Shown: positions 7,449 through 16,371 of the stretch, one piece after another | Position numbering within the stretch: position 1 is the stretch's first letter | How the letters are laid out: every line of letters begins with the position of its first letter | Assembly (NCBI RefSeq): GCF_003970865.1 | Contig: NZ_RXLZ01000049.1 | Span: forward strand, 1 to 37,705 | Source: Stenotrophomonas maltophilia | GTDB lineage: Bacteria > Pseudomonadota > Gammaproteobacteria > Xanthomonadales > Xanthomonadaceae | Reading direction: 5' to 3' | Length of the DNA stretch: 37,705 nt | Notes under the pieces: generated by a model | Database searches by the model: none | What the model saw: the letters and a program-made list of their open reading frames with translations, nothing else | What the model was told of the DNA's origin: nothing | Translations under genes and position numbers: made by a program

Positions 7449-8969
7449 TCAGGGCGCGGCTTCGGCCTTCAGCGCCGGCCAGTTGCGGGTGGCGTCCACA
7501 TCACAGGCCACGTGCGTGCCCTTGCCATCCTTCGCGCAGATCGCCGCCATGGCCTGCGGGATCTTCGGGTCTGCGGTGTGCGAATACACCGCTGCCAATG
7601 CCAGGCACCCTTCGCGCACGCCCGCGCCGCACAGCGTCTCGAAGTAGGGCAGCGACGCGGCCCATTTCTCGGACTCGAACAGCGCTTCGCCGGCAACCTT
7701 GCAGCCCAGCAGCTTGCCATCGGTACAGCAGGCCTTGGCGCCGTCCTTGCGGGCCAGGGTCGGGCAATCCAGCGGCAGCGGGATCTCCACGAAGGCCACC
7801 GGCGGTGTGCAGGTGGCATTGCCTGTGGCGGGCTTGCGCTCGTAATAGGCAAAGCGGTTGCCGCCGTCGACGCTGGCCAGGTTTCCGTTCTTCAGCGGCT
7901 GCAGTACGAAGTCGCTGCCGACATCGCGACGGATGAAGATGCGGCCGTCCTGCAGGCGCGCGCGCAGGCGCTGGTCGCGGCCCTCGGCCTCAACCAGGCC
8001 GCCATCGAGGAAGCGCAGCTGCGAGAGCACGCTGTACTCGGCTTCAAAGCTGCCACAGGGCAGCGCGGTGGCCGGCACCGGGGCCAGTGCAGCGGCCGGT
8101 GCAGCGGCCAGGCTGGCAAGTGCCTGGGCGCGGCCGCAGGCCACGCCGTCCGCGCGCTGCGCGCACGACAGCTGCAGCGCTTCGTGGGCCTGCGAAAGGC
8201 GCCCGCCGCTCCACAGCACCTCGGCAACGTCGGCGCAGAAGGTCTCGCCGTGCTGCTGCCGGCACAGTGCGGCCAGCTCATCGAGCTGCGCGGGCAGCAA
8301 CGCAGGCTCGACCGAATGCTGCAGCCCGAGCAGCGACTTGCCGATCATCTCCAGGCCGATCACCTCGGCGATCGCCCGGCAGCCCTCGGCGTTGAAGGAC
8401 GCGGAATCCTCCTTGCAGATCTCCGGCTTCGGCGGCTCGGCCCGTGCAGGCGCCGGGGCTGCGTCCTTGGCCTGCTGCTGGTAGGTCTCCAGCAGTCGCA
8501 TGCAGGCTGCGCCCACGCCCTCGGCACACCAGGCGTGCAGTTTCACGGGTGCGGCCTCGGGCAGCGCCTCCAGGCACTCGGAGGTGTTCATCACGCAACC
8601 GTCCTCGACGGGCTCCGGCATCGTCCTGCAGGCGGCGGCGTGCTCACGGGTGAACTCGCGATAGGGCGTGCTGATCGTGCGGTCGTTGTCCGAGAAGTAC
8701 CAGTTTTCCAGCTGGCCCGTGGACAGGTTGCCGGTACCGAGTACGTCTTCCTGGCGGGCGATGCGCAGCTCCTCGGTGGCCTGGTAGGGGCCGGACAGGA
8801 AGCCGTGGCCTTCGCTCTCCAGGGTCAGCGTGGTGTTGCCGCTGCTGTCCTTGTAGGTGCCGCAGGCCATCGACTGCGCGGCGGCCGGCAGGCTGGCCGA
8901 GGCCAATGCAAGCAACAGCAGGGAGCGCCAGCCCGCAGCGCGGGGGCGGAGGGAAACAGCAGCAGGCAT
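7449..8969 (-). CDS. Exported cysteine-rich paralogue A, unknown function
   Basis: A 506-residue protein not assigned to a named family. The signal peptide is residues ~1-32 (LLLLALASASLPAAAQ). Order in the mature part: a beta-type domain opening with CGTY (C36); a cysteine module with C114, C125, C132 and CAEGVGAAC (148-156); a second module with C185/C197, C236/C245 (LCRQQHGETFC) and C269/C278; a second beta-type domain opening with CGSF (C305); and a C-terminal module with DC402, CC414-415, C423, CGAGVREGC (447-455) and HVACDV (C489). The CxxGVxxxC pairs resemble disulphide-linked Sel1-like repeats such as the Hcp proteins, but that is only a resemblance. Two paralogues lie nearby with the same order. 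Start ATG 8969 has AAGGA upstream and gives a clean signal peptide. Probably periplasmic. Confidence 0.75.
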   Translation of the reverse strand: MPAAVSLRPRAAGWRSLLLLALASASLPAAAQSMACGTYKDSSGNTTLTLESEGHGFLSGPYQATEELRIARQEDVLGTGNLSTGQLENWYFSDNDRTISTPYREFTREHAAACRTMPEPVEDGCVMNTSECLEALPEAAPVKLHAWCAEGVGAACMRLLETYQQQAKDAAPAPARAEPPKPEICKEDSASFNAEGCRAIAEVIGLEMIGKSLLGLQHSVEPALLPAQLDELAALCRQQHGETFCADVAEVLWSGGRLSQAHEALQLSCAQRADGVACGRAQALASLAAAPAAALAPVPATALPCGSFEAEYSVLSQLRFLDGGLVEAEGRDQRLRARLQDGRIFIRRDVGSDFVLQPLKNGNLASVDGGNRFAYYERKPATGNATCTPPVAFVEIPLPLDCPTLARKDGAKACCTDGKLLGCKVAGEALFESEKWAASLPYFETLCGAGVREGCLALAAVYSHTADPKIPQAMAAICAKDGKGTHVACDVDATRNWPALKAEAAP

Positions 8970-9037
8970 GGGGTCATCCTTGAAGGAAGTGGGGCAGGGC
9001 CTGTCCGGTGCGGGGCGCACCACAGGCAGGAGAACGT

Positions 9038-9056
9038 GCCACGCGTCAGGCGTGGC
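9038..9056 (-). terminator. Possible hairpin terminator after hemF
   Basis: GCCACGC (9038-9044) and GCGTGGC (9050-9056) form a perfect 7-bp stem with a five-base loop nine bases beyond the hemF stop. On the minus strand it is not followed by a clear T-tract, so it may only pause transcription or protect the 3' end. Confidence 0.4.
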
Positions 9057-9065
9057 GCCGGAAGA

Positions 9066-9962
9066 TCAGAGCCAGTCGCGCGGCACCAGATAGTCGGCCA
9101 GGCGCGCCTCGGCGCTGCCCGCTTCCGGACTGAAGCCGTACTCCCAGCGCACCCGCGGCGGCAGGCTCATGAGGATGCTCTCGCTGCGGCCACCGCTCTG
9201 CAGACCGAACAGCGTGCCGCGGTCATAGACCAGGTTGAACTCCACATAGCGGCCGCGGCGGTACAGCTGGAACTCGCGTTCGCGTTCGCCATGCGCGGTG
9301 TCCTTGCGCTGCTGCACGATCGGCAGGTAGGCATCGAGGAAGCCATCACCGACCGCGCGCAGGTAATCGAAATCGTGCTCGAAGTCGCCGTGCAGGTCGT
9401 CGAAGAACAGACCGCCGACACCGCGCGTTTCATTGCGGTGGCGCAGGAAGAAGTACTCGTCGCACCAGCGCTTGTGCGCGGCATAGCGTTCTTCGCCGAA
9501 CGGCGTGCACAGGTCGCGCGCAACCCGGTGCCAGTGCTGCACGTCCTCGTCGAACGGATAGAACGGGGTCAGGTCGAAGCCGCCGCCGAACCAGCTGGCC
9601 ACCACTTCGCCGTCGCGCTGTGCCTGGAAGAAGCGCACGTTGGCATGGGTGGTCGGCACGTAGGGGTTGAGCGGGTGGAACACCAGCGACACGCCGGTGG
9701 CGCGCCAGGAGGCGCCGGCCAGTTCCGGGCGGTTGGCCGAGGCCGACGGCGGCAGGCGGCTGCCGGCCACGTCGGAGAAGCCGATGCCGGCCTGCTCGAA
9801 CACCGCACCGTCGCGCAGCACGCGGGTACGTCCGCCACCGCCCTCGGCCCGCTGCCACAGGTCTTCCTGGAAGCGGGCCTGGCCGTCGGCGGCCTCGATC
9901 GCCGCACAGATGCGGTCCTGCAGGTCGGTGAGGTAGGCGCGCACGCGCTCGAATTCGTTCAT
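9066..9962 (-). CDS. hemF: Oxygen-dependent coproporphyrinogen III oxidase
   Basis: A 298-residue protein, the length of E. coli HemF. It catalyses oxidative decarboxylation of two propionates of coproporphyrinogen III to vinyl groups, giving protoporphyrinogen IX in haem synthesis, in the cytoplasm. Family landmarks are in order: [17 protein letters not shown] (~97-113), [14 protein letters not shown] (~123-136), [15 protein letters not shown] (~175-189), and the C-terminal [18 protein letters not shown] followed by [13 protein letters not shown]. The start [11 protein letters not shown] is at 9962. No Shine-Dalgarno is evident; a TAAAGT box seven bases upstream suggests a leaderless transcript. 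The gene interrupts a set of three paralogous exported proteins, all on the same strand. Confidence 0.97.
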   Translation of the reverse strand: MNEFERVRAYLTDLQDRICAAIEAADGQARFQEDLWQRAEGGGGRTRVLRDGAVFEQAGIGFSDVAGSRLPPSASANRPELAGASWRATGVSLVFHPLNPYVPTTHANVRFFQAQRDGEVVASWFGGGFDLTPFYPFDEDVQHWHRVARDLCTPFGEERYAAHKRWCDEYFFLRHRNETRGVGGLFFDDLHGDFEHDFDYLRAVGDGFLDAYLPIVQQRKDTAHGEREREFQLYRRGRYVEFNLVYDRGTLFGLQSGGRSESILMSLPPRVRWEYGFSPEAGSAEARLADYLVPRDWL

Positions 9963-9969
9963 GGCGCGT

Positions 9970-9975
9970 ACTTTA
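9970..9975 (-). promoter_or_regulatory. Putative -10 element (TAAAGT) of a leaderless hemF promoter
   Basis: On the minus strand TAAAGT is followed by seven bases and then the hemF ATG. This TANNNT spacing is the usual leaderless arrangement, and no ribosome-binding site is visible. No clear -35 was found. Confidence 0.35.
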
Positions 9976-10016
9976 CCGCAGGGCCCGCCCGAAGCTGCGG
10001 ACAGGCCCTGGCCGGC

Positions 10017-11633
10017 TCAGCGCTTGCGGTTGGAGTTGCGCGGCGCCGGAGCGTCGTCCACGGCCGCCTCGTCAACCGCCTTCTGCAGGGCACCGCCCAG
10101 CGTGATCAGCTCCCAGTTCTGGGTTTCGAGCACGTCGCAGGCCACATGCAGGCCGCTGCGGTCGGCCTTGCACAGCTGCTCCAGGAGTGCTCGTGCGCTC
10201 ACTTCGGCACCGTTGCCCTGCGCGGTGACCAGGTTCTCGCACCCTTCGCGGACGCCGGCACGGCAGACCGTGGTGTAGTGCTCGACGGCCTGCAGCCAGT
10301 TTCCGGACAGCGCAAGACGGTTGCCAAGAATGTTGCAGCCCTGCAGCTTGCCCTGCGCGCAGCAGGCTTCGGCACCGTCCTCGTTGGCCAGCGCCAGCGG
10401 GCAGTCCTGCGGCAGTGGCAGCACCTTGAACTGCTTCGGTGCACTGCACCGGGTCGGGCCCTCCCCGGTGGGGGTGAACACCTGGAAACGGGTCCAGTTA
10501 TCCAGGCCCAGCAACTGGCCGCCGGGCAGCGGGCGCAGCACGAAGTCGCCGTCACGGTCGTGACGGATGCGGATGTCGCCCGCTTCGACGCGTGCGCGAA
10601 GATGGCTGCTCCAGCCCACACCGACCAGGCCGGCGTCACCGAAATCCAGCGTGTCCATCAGGCCGCCGTCGGATCGGTAATTGCCACAGGGCAGGACCGT
10701 TGCCGGCTGCGGCTGCAACGATGCGCCCACCGCCTGCAGCGCCGGCAGGCGCTCGCAGGTGGCGGTGTCATTGCCGGGGGTGCAGGCCGCAGCCAGGGCC
10801 TGCACCGCCTGCTGGGGGTCTCCCGCGTCCCAGGACAGCTCAGCCACGCGGGTGCAGAAGCCACCGTGCGGTACCTCGCGGCACAGCCGCAACAACTGTT
10901 GCCGCCGCTCAGCCGGAATGATCACCGGCACGGTCGGCGCCGTCATCGTCACCATGGCTTCGGTCATGGCTGCCGTCATCGCCGCCTTGACCAGCTGCTC
11001 CTGCACTGCGGGATCGGCCTCGAGTGCGGCGGCACACGCCGGGGTTCCCTGTTCGAAGCCACCGTCGTCACAGGCGGCGGGGAGTTTGATGCCGGACAGG
11101 GCGGCGTCCAGCGCTGCCTTTGCCAGGGCGGGATCGGCCTCGACCGTGGGTTTGGCCTCTTCGTGCCAACGATCAGCCAGTTGCAGGCACATGCCGGGCA
11201 CGCCTTCCCGGCAGCCTGCTTCCAGCGCGGCCGGGGTCGCTTCACGACGGTTGTCCAGGCACGCCGCCGCATCGGCCAGGCAGCTGCCTTCAGTTGGCGT
11301 GGCTGCTGCGGCGCACTGTACGGGGGTCTGCAGGAGGTAGACCGTGCCATCCACCTCGACCGTGCGGCCACGATCGCGCACCTGCAGCGCGCTGGGCAGG
11401 CCGTACTCCAGGTTCACCAGTTGCAGCTTTCCGTCGATCTGCTGGAACGCGACCGGAGACGGCGCACTGCCGAAGTGCTTCTGCTCGCCGCGGTTCGGCG
11501 AGCTGATGCGCAGCGTGCCGCTGCCTTCGTCGGCCTTGAACAGGCCGCATTGCGGTGACTGTGCGGCGGCCATCGGCGCGGCCAGCAGCAGCGCCCAGGC
11601 CAGCCAGCGGCGGCACGGTGCGGGTGAATGCAT
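10017..11633 (-). CDS. Exported cysteine-rich paralogue B, unknown function
   Basis: A 538-residue protein with the same architecture as paralogue A. Signal peptide ~1-25 (LAWALLLAAPMAAAQ); beta-type domain opening CGLF (C29); cysteine module C107, C118, C125, CREGVPGMC (141-149); second module C188/C200, LCREVPHGGFC (C251/C260) and C284/C293; second beta-type domain opening CGNY (C316); C-terminal module C396, DC411, CC424-425, C433, CRAGVREGC (457-465), HVACDV (C499) and TQNW. The C-terminal module is close to that of A (GKLxGC, AGVREGC, HVACD, xNW). It differs by a basic end, RNSNRKR. Start ATG 11633 has AAGGAGA upstream; the long frame upstream of it lies inside paralogue C. The gap to C is 37 bases, so B and C are probably co-transcribed. 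Confidence 0.75.
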   Translation of the reverse strand: MHSPAPCRRWLAWALLLAAPMAAAQSPQCGLFKADEGSGTLRISSPNRGEQKHFGSAPSPVAFQQIDGKLQLVNLEYGLPSALQVRDRGRTVEVDGTVYLLQTPVQCAAAATPTEGSCLADAAACLDNRREATPAALEAGCREGVPGMCLQLADRWHEEAKPTVEADPALAKAALDAALSGIKLPAACDDGGFEQGTPACAAALEADPAVQEQLVKAAMTAAMTEAMVTMTAPTVPVIIPAERRQQLLRLCREVPHGGFCTRVAELSWDAGDPQQAVQALAAACTPGNDTATCERLPALQAVGASLQPQPATVLPCGNYRSDGGLMDTLDFGDAGLVGVGWSSHLRARVEAGDIRIRHDRDGDFVLRPLPGGQLLGLDNWTRFQVFTPTGEGPTRCSAPKQFKVLPLPQDCPLALANEDGAEACCAQGKLQGCNILGNRLALSGNWLQAVEHYTTVCRAGVREGCENLVTAQGNGAEVSARALLEQLCKADRSGLHVACDVLETQNWELITLGGALQKAVDEAAVDDAPAPRNSNRKR

Positions 11634-11670
11634 GTCGTCTCCTTGACGATCGAACGGGAAACTCCAGGCG

Positions 11671-12792
11671 CTACGGCGAACCACGGCCCTCGCGCGGGGG
11701 CGTGCATTGTGCCGTGCCGGGCACGGGCTGGTAACGCTGGTAGGCGGTCTGCGCATCCATGCCAAGCAGGTCGCCATTGCCGAGCTGGCGCAGCACAAGG
11801 GTTTGGCCGTTCTGCTGCAGGTGGATGGCGCCGCTCTGCAGGCGGCCTCGCGCGCCATCGTCGAAGTCGAGCCTGTCGATCACGCCACCGGCAGCCTGGT
11901 AGCGGCCGCACGGCACCTGTTGGGCCGGAACCAGGCGCAGGTCAGCACCGAGTGCCTGCAACGGCGCGGTACGTTCGCAGGCACTGATGCGGCCTGCATC
12001 GCAGGCCACCTGCAGCGCCTGCACCGCCAACGCAGGTTCCTGTGCGATCCACTGCTGTTCGGCCACTTCGATGCAGAAGCGGCCACTGCGGTGCTGCAGG
12101 CACAGCCGCTGCAGATGATCGCGTGCAGCGGCCGGAAGCGGCGAATCCGGCGTGTCTTCGTCTTCCTGTTGCAGGCGTTCACCGACCTGCTGCATGGCGG
12201 TGACCAGCGCATCGCCGGTCAGCGTCTCGCAGGCCTGCGGGTCATGGCCGGGCGTGTGTTCGCGGCAGACGGGCGGGCGTTCGAAGCGCGCGGGGCTGGT
12301 GTCATCGCTGCCGACTACAGATGTTCCATCACGAAGCTGTCGCAGCAGCGCCGAGCAGCCCGCGCCAACGCCTTCGCTGCACGCACGCTGGGCCTGGCCG
12401 GATGAAGCCGTGGGCAGCTGCGCAATGCAGTGGCTGCCGGCGGCGCGGCAGCTGCCGGCAGTCGCGCTGGGCTCGCTGGCGCAGGTGCGGGACTGGCGCA
12501 GGGTGTAGGTCACCACCCCGTCGTCCTCGATGCGCTGCCCATCGGCACTGATCCGGATCGGCTGCGCCACGCCATCGTCGAGCATGACCAACCGCGTCTG
12601 TGCCGCACCGCGATCAACCCACAGCGGCTGCGGCTCGCTGCCGTCATCGTGGCGGTAGCCGGTGCCGGGAGTGGTGAACACCAGCGCCATGCCGCCATCA
12701 GCGCTGCGGTACTCGCCACATTGCAGCGCATCGGCGGCAGCAGGCAGCGCAGCCAACAGCAGCAGTGCGGGGAGAAGGGTCAGCAAGCGCAT
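11671..12792 (-). CDS. Exported cysteine-rich paralogue C, short form lacking the C-terminal module
   Basis: A 373-residue protein. Signal peptide ~1-20 (LLPALLLLAALPAAADA); beta-type domain opening CGEY (C25); cysteine module C104, C115, C122, CSEGVGAGC (138-146); second module C176/C188, LCLQHRSGRFC (C231/C240), C264/C272; second beta-type domain opening CGRY (C295). It then stops shortly after C363 (AQCTPP), so the C-terminal module present in A and B (CC, GKLxGC, AGVREGC, HVACD) is absent. Only 37 bases separate its stop from paralogue B, so the missing module is deleted rather than frameshifted. Start ATG 12792 has AAGGA upstream. Presumably periplasmic or secreted; function unknown. Confidence 0.75.
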   Translation of the reverse strand: MRLLTLLPALLLLAALPAAADALQCGEYRSADGGMALVFTTPGTGYRHDDGSEPQPLWVDRGAAQTRLVMLDDGVAQPIRISADGQRIEDDGVVTYTLRQSRTCASEPSATAGSCRAAGSHCIAQLPTASSGQAQRACSEGVGAGCSALLRQLRDGTSVVGSDDTSPARFERPPVCREHTPGHDPQACETLTGDALVTAMQQVGERLQQEDEDTPDSPLPAAARDHLQRLCLQHRSGRFCIEVAEQQWIAQEPALAVQALQVACDAGRISACERTAPLQALGADLRLVPAQQVPCGRYQAAGGVIDRLDFDDGARGRLQSGAIHLQQNGQTLVLRQLGNGDLLGMDAQTAYQRYQPVPGTAQCTPPREGRGSP

Positions 12793-12827
12793 GCGACGGT
12801 CCTTGTCGTGCGGGAAAGGGGTGTGGC

Positions 12828-13388
12828 TCAGTGGAAGCGCGAGCGGATGTCCGGCCGCAACAGGCGCCAGGCCAGCCAGCCCTGTGCAACGAGTATGGCC
12901 ACGGCGCCTCCGGACAAGGTCAGTGACACCAGGATTCGTTGGACCTGGGCTTCACGCAGCGTATGTGGATCGGCGATATGCGTCATGAGGTCAGCGAAGA
13001 TGCTGTCCAGCCACCAGACGACTGCGAAATTCGCCACGGCGGACAACCACAGCAACGCCACGTAGCTCCAGAGTCCCCAGCGACGCTGCCGGTAGAAGCC
13101 CCAGCTTGAAAGCACGGCCGGTATGCCGGGTAGCGCCAGCCATAATGTGGCGGCGACCGGGTCCTTCAGCATCCACTGCACGCTGTGGGGGAAACCCTGC
13201 TCAGTGGCCATCATGATCATTCTCTGCCAGAGCAGACTGTCAGCCAGCTGCGAAAGCAACACCGCTTGAAGTGCAATGAGCAGGATGAATCCAGCGCAGA
13301 CCAGCAGTGAAGCCAAGCCCAGCGGTCGGATGAAATCCTGGGCGACGATTGTGCTGGGAGGACGGCCTTGGGGCGATTGAAGCGACAT
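12828..13388 (-). CDS. Hypothetical inner-membrane protein
   Basis: A 186-residue protein with about four hydrophobic helices (roughly 24-46, 80-95, 104-124 and 150-175) separated by short charged segments, such as the RQRRW loop after the second helix. I do not recognise a family. The ATG at 13388 has AGGA about eight bases upstream. It sits 27 bases after the Nudix gene and 35 bases before paralogue C on the same strand, so it may belong to a long minus-strand transcript. Transporter, sensor and accessory roles are all possible. Confidence 0.65.
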   Translation of the reverse strand: MSLQSPQGRPPSTIVAQDFIRPLGLASLLVCAGFILLIALQAVLLSQLADSLLWQRMIMMATEQGFPHSVQWMLKDPVAATLWLALPGIPAVLSSWGFYRQRRWGLWSYVALLWLSAVANFAVVWWLDSIFADLMTHIADPHTLREAQVQRILVSLTLSGGAVAILVAQGWLAWRLLRPDIRSRFH

Positions 13389-13415
13389 CCGATGTCCTGG
13401 GCAGCAGTGGGGTAA

Positions 13416-13835
13416 TCAGCGGGCTGTCACCCGGGTGGCGACGGCCGGCAGGATATGGTGTTCGCTCAACGGTGCCAAGGGCTGGCCGTGCGGCGGCTGC
13501 AGCGGCACCCAGGCCAGTTCGGCGATCTCTGCACGTGCCTGTGGCGTGCCGTCCACCCGCACCCACCAGGCCTGTGCCTGCACGCGATGGCCGGGCTCGT
13601 TCACCGCCCAATCCTCAAAGGTACCCAGCGCGATGGCGGTTTCTGCGCACAGCTGCACACCGAGTTCTTCGTCCAGTTCGCGGGCCAGCGCCTGCAGCGG
13701 CGCTTCACCGGGTTCGGGCTTGCCGCCCGGCTGGATGAAGCGGCTGGCGCCCTGCTTGCGCACCACCAGCGCCCGGCCGCGGTCATCCAGGATGACCGCG
13801 GCCACGATACGGATCGTGGCCGCGGCGTTGCTCAC
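13416..13835 (-). CDS. Nudix hydrolase
   Basis: A 139-residue protein, a single Nudix domain. The full signature GX5EX7REUXEEXGU is present at ~38-60 (G38, E44, then RELDEELGV), giving the metal-binding glutamates needed to hydrolyse nucleoside diphosphate-linked substrates. The preceding strand KQGASRFIQPGGK is typical of small housecleaning Nudix proteins; the substrate cannot be read from sequence. The start is a GTG overlapping the TGA of the upstream peptidase gene (GTGA), indicating translational coupling. Confidence 0.9.
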   Translation of the reverse strand: MSNAAATIRIVAAVILDDRGRALVVRKQGASRFIQPGGKPEPGEAPLQALARELDEELGVQLCAETAIALGTFEDWAVNEPGHRVQAQAWWVRVDGTPQARAEIAELAWVPLQPPHGQPLAPLSEHHILPAVATRVTAR

Positions 13836-16204
13836 TTCAGGTTCTGCTCGAACAGCTTGAGGATGCGCTTGTACTGGTCCAGCCAGGAATCGGCGCGCAC
13901 ATAGCCGTGGCGCTCCAGCGGGTACGGTGCGATCGACCAGTTGTCCTTGTGCAGTTCGATCAGGCGCTGGGTGAGGTTCACCGAGTCCTGGAAGAACACG
14001 TTGTCATCCATCATGCCGTGGGCGATCAGCAGGTTGTCCTGCAGGTTCTGCGCGTATTCGATCGGCGAGGACACGCGGTACGCCTCCGGATCGATGTCCG
14101 GGGTGTTGAGGATGTTGCTGGTATAGCCGTGGTTGTACTGGTGCCAGTCGACCACCGGGCGCAGCGCGGCGCCGGCCTTGAACGTGCCCGGCGAGCGGAA
14201 CAGGGCCATGAAGGTCATGAAGCCGCCGTAGGAACCACCGTAGATGCCGGCATGGTCGCGGTCACCCTGCTGGGTGTCGACCAGCCAGTCCAGGCCGTCC
14301 TTGTAATCCTCCAGCTCCGGGTGACCCATGTTGCGGTAGATCGCCGTACGCCAGTCGCGGCCGTAGCCCTCGCTGCCGCGGTAATCCATGTCCAGCACGA
14401 TGTAGCCCTTCTGCACCAGCAGGTTGTGGAACATCTGCTCGCGGAAGTAGGCCGGGTAGCGCTGGTGCACGTTCTGCAGGTAGCCGGCGCCGTGCACGAA
14501 CATCACGATCGGATACTTCCTGCCGGGTTCCTTGTTCGCCGGCTCGTAGTACTTGGCCCAGACCACGCCGGCGCCATGCTTGGACGGCACTGCCACCAGC
14601 TTCGGCTGGATCCACTCGCGCGCCTTGAACTCGGCAGTGCGGGTGTCGGTCAGCACGCGGGCCTGGCCTGCGCCGGTGCTCGGTACCACGGCCAGCTGCG
14701 CCGGCAGGTAGGCGCCGGAGTAGCGCACCAGCAGCTGCTGGCCGTCCGGCGACAGCGAGAAGTCTTCCACGCCGTTGAGGCTGGTCAGCTCGCGCACCTG
14801 GCGGCTGCCGGTGTCGACCGCGCAGACTTCGTAGTCATGCGGCGCCTGCTGGTTGCACAGGAAGTAGAAGCCCTTGCCATCGGCCGACGGCACCGGCGCC
14901 GAGGTTTCCCACTTGCCGCCGGTCAGCGCCTGCGGCTTGGCGGTGCCGGCCTGGGTGTACAGGTGCGAGAAGCCCGATTCCTCCGACAGCAGCCACAGCG
15001 TGCGGCCATCGGCCATCCAGCCAAAATCGTTGAAGCCCCAGTTGATCCAGCCGTTGTCGGTCAGCCGGTGGCGGTTCTGCACGCGGCCGTCGGCGGCGTT
15101 GACGCTGACGATCCAGCGGTCCTTGTTGTCGTTGGCACGCAGCATCACCGCGGCCTGCTGGCCATCGGGGCTCCAGCGGATGCCACCGCCCATGAAGTCG
15201 CTCATCACCTGCAGGCTGCGCTCGCCCTTCAGTGCGTCCTTGCCGGCCTTGCGCCGCAGCTCGGCCAGCGGATCGGTGCTGATGCCCGGCAGGCCGGCCA
15301 GCGAGACCTTCTCGGCCTTGCCGGTGCGCACGTCCACGTACCACAGGGTGTGCGGTTCGAAACCGTTGCGGCCGACGCGGGTGCGGGTGTCTTCGGTTTC
15401 CTCGTAGCCCGACTCGGTCACGTACAGCGGCATCTTGCCGCCACGGCCGTCGTCGAAGTCCTTCGGCTTGGTCACCACGATCAGGTGGGTCAGGTCCGGC
15501 GACAGCACGCTGTCGGCGATCTCCACCTCGGCGCCCAGGTACACCGGGCCCGGCGCGCGGGTCGGGTCGGCCTGGCGCCAGCGCTGGTCCTGGTCCTTCA
15601 GTGCTTCGCGCTGGTCGCGGTCGCGGCGCAGGGTTTCCAGCGTGCGCAGCTGCTGGTCGCGCAGCACGTCGGCCTTCGGTGCGGTACGCGGGTCTTTCTC
15701 GGCCTTCAGGCTGGCCACCTGCTGCACGCCGCTGGCGGCGGTCCAGTGGAACCAGTTCTGGCCGACGCGCCAGATCACGCCGTTGTCGGCGGCGAAGTTC
15801 ACGTTGCCCGCGCGCTCGTTGCTGCGGGTCAGCTGGGTCAGCGCGCCGCTGCGCAGGTCGCGCACGAACACATCGCCATTGCGCACGAAGGCGCTGCGGC
15901 TGCGGCTGCGGTCGTAGACCGGTTCGGCCACGTCCAGGGTGCCGCGCTGGTCATCGGCCACCTGCGCGGCCACGCCACCGGCCACCGGCTGGCGGAAGGT
16001 ATCGCGCACCGGGCTGCCGTTGCGCTTGAGCTGGTACTCCACCTGCTGGCTGTTCCACGACCACCAGGCCTTCTCGACCGGCGGGCCGATCCAGTCCGGG
16101 TCGGCCATGGCCTGTTCGATGGTGATCGGCGTCGGCGCGGCATGCGCAGCCGGTGCGGCCAGCACGGCCGACAGCAGGAGGGACAGGGGCAGCACTCGGG
16201 ACAT
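13832..16204 (-). CDS. Exported S9-family serine peptidase (prolyl oligopeptidase/DPP-IV-like)
   Basis: A 790-residue protein. Signal peptide ~1-22 (LPLSLLLSAVLAAPAAHA), so it works in the periplasm or is exported. The middle ~500 residues form the beta-propeller of S9 peptidases (SPDLTHLIVV, WSPDGQQAAVM, LSPDGQQLLVRY). The C-terminal alpha/beta hydrolase has Ser658 in GGSYGGF, Asp733 in HGMMDDNV and His766 in RHGYV, so the triad is complete; the DDNVFFQ arrangement is DPP-IV-like. By family it cleaves short peptides, often after proline. The ATG at 16204 yields a clean signal peptide; a longer frame upstream (to 16354) does not. First gene of the minus-strand run, coupled to the Nudix gene. 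Confidence 0.93.
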   Translation of the reverse strand: MSRVLPLSLLLSAVLAAPAAHAAPTPITIEQAMADPDWIGPPVEKAWWSWNSQQVEYQLKRNGSPVRDTFRQPVAGGVAAQVADDQRGTLDVAEPVYDRSRSRSAFVRNGDVFVRDLRSGALTQLTRSNERAGNVNFAADNGVIWRVGQNWFHWTAASGVQQVASLKAEKDPRTAPKADVLRDQQLRTLETLRRDRDQREALKDQDQRWRQADPTRAPGPVYLGAEVEIADSVLSPDLTHLIVVTKPKDFDDGRGGKMPLYVTESGYEETEDTRTRVGRNGFEPHTLWYVDVRTGKAEKVSLAGLPGISTDPLAELRRKAGKDALKGERSLQVMSDFMGGGIRWSPDGQQAAVMLRANDNKDRWIVSVNAADGRVQNRHRLTDNGWINWGFNDFGWMADGRTLWLLSEESGFSHLYTQAGTAKPQALTGGKWETSAPVPSADGKGFYFLCNQQAPHDYEVCAVDTGSRQVRELTSLNGVEDFSLSPDGQQLLVRYSGAYLPAQLAVVPSTGAGQARVLTDTRTAEFKAREWIQPKLVAVPSKHGAGVVWAKYYEPANKEPGRKYPIVMFVHGAGYLQNVHQRYPAYFREQMFHNLLVQKGYIVLDMDYRGSEGYGRDWRTAIYRNMGHPELEDYKDGLDWLVDTQQGDRDHAGIYGGSYGGFMTFMALFRSPGTFKAGAALRPVVDWHQYNHGYTSNILNTPDIDPEAYRVSSPIEYAQNLQDNLLIAHGMMDDNVFFQDSVNLTQRLIELHKDNWSIAPYPLERHGYVRADSWLDQYKRILKLFEQNLK

Positions 16205-16371
16205 GGGCGGACGGCACCAGTAGAGGAAACCGGCCAAGCGTAGCAGCCGCAAGGGGCGGGGGCAGGGGCCACAGGTCATGGCAGCGGGATTGGCAAAGTG
16301 GTGCAACCGGTGGCCGTGGTCGCGCATCCATTCTCCTGAACCCGCATCATCCACCGAACAGGAGCCCGACC

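Noticed and set aside
7512..11558. A 1348-codon open frame on the plus strand
   Set aside because: It is antisense to paralogue A, hemF and most of paralogue B. Long antisense frames are expected in GC-rich DNA with third-position GC bias, and its translation has no recognisable domain.
13907..16243. A 778-codon open frame on the plus strand
   Set aside because: It is antisense to the S9 peptidase, whose triad and signal peptide are intact; the plus-strand translation is His/Val/Arg-rich without motifs.
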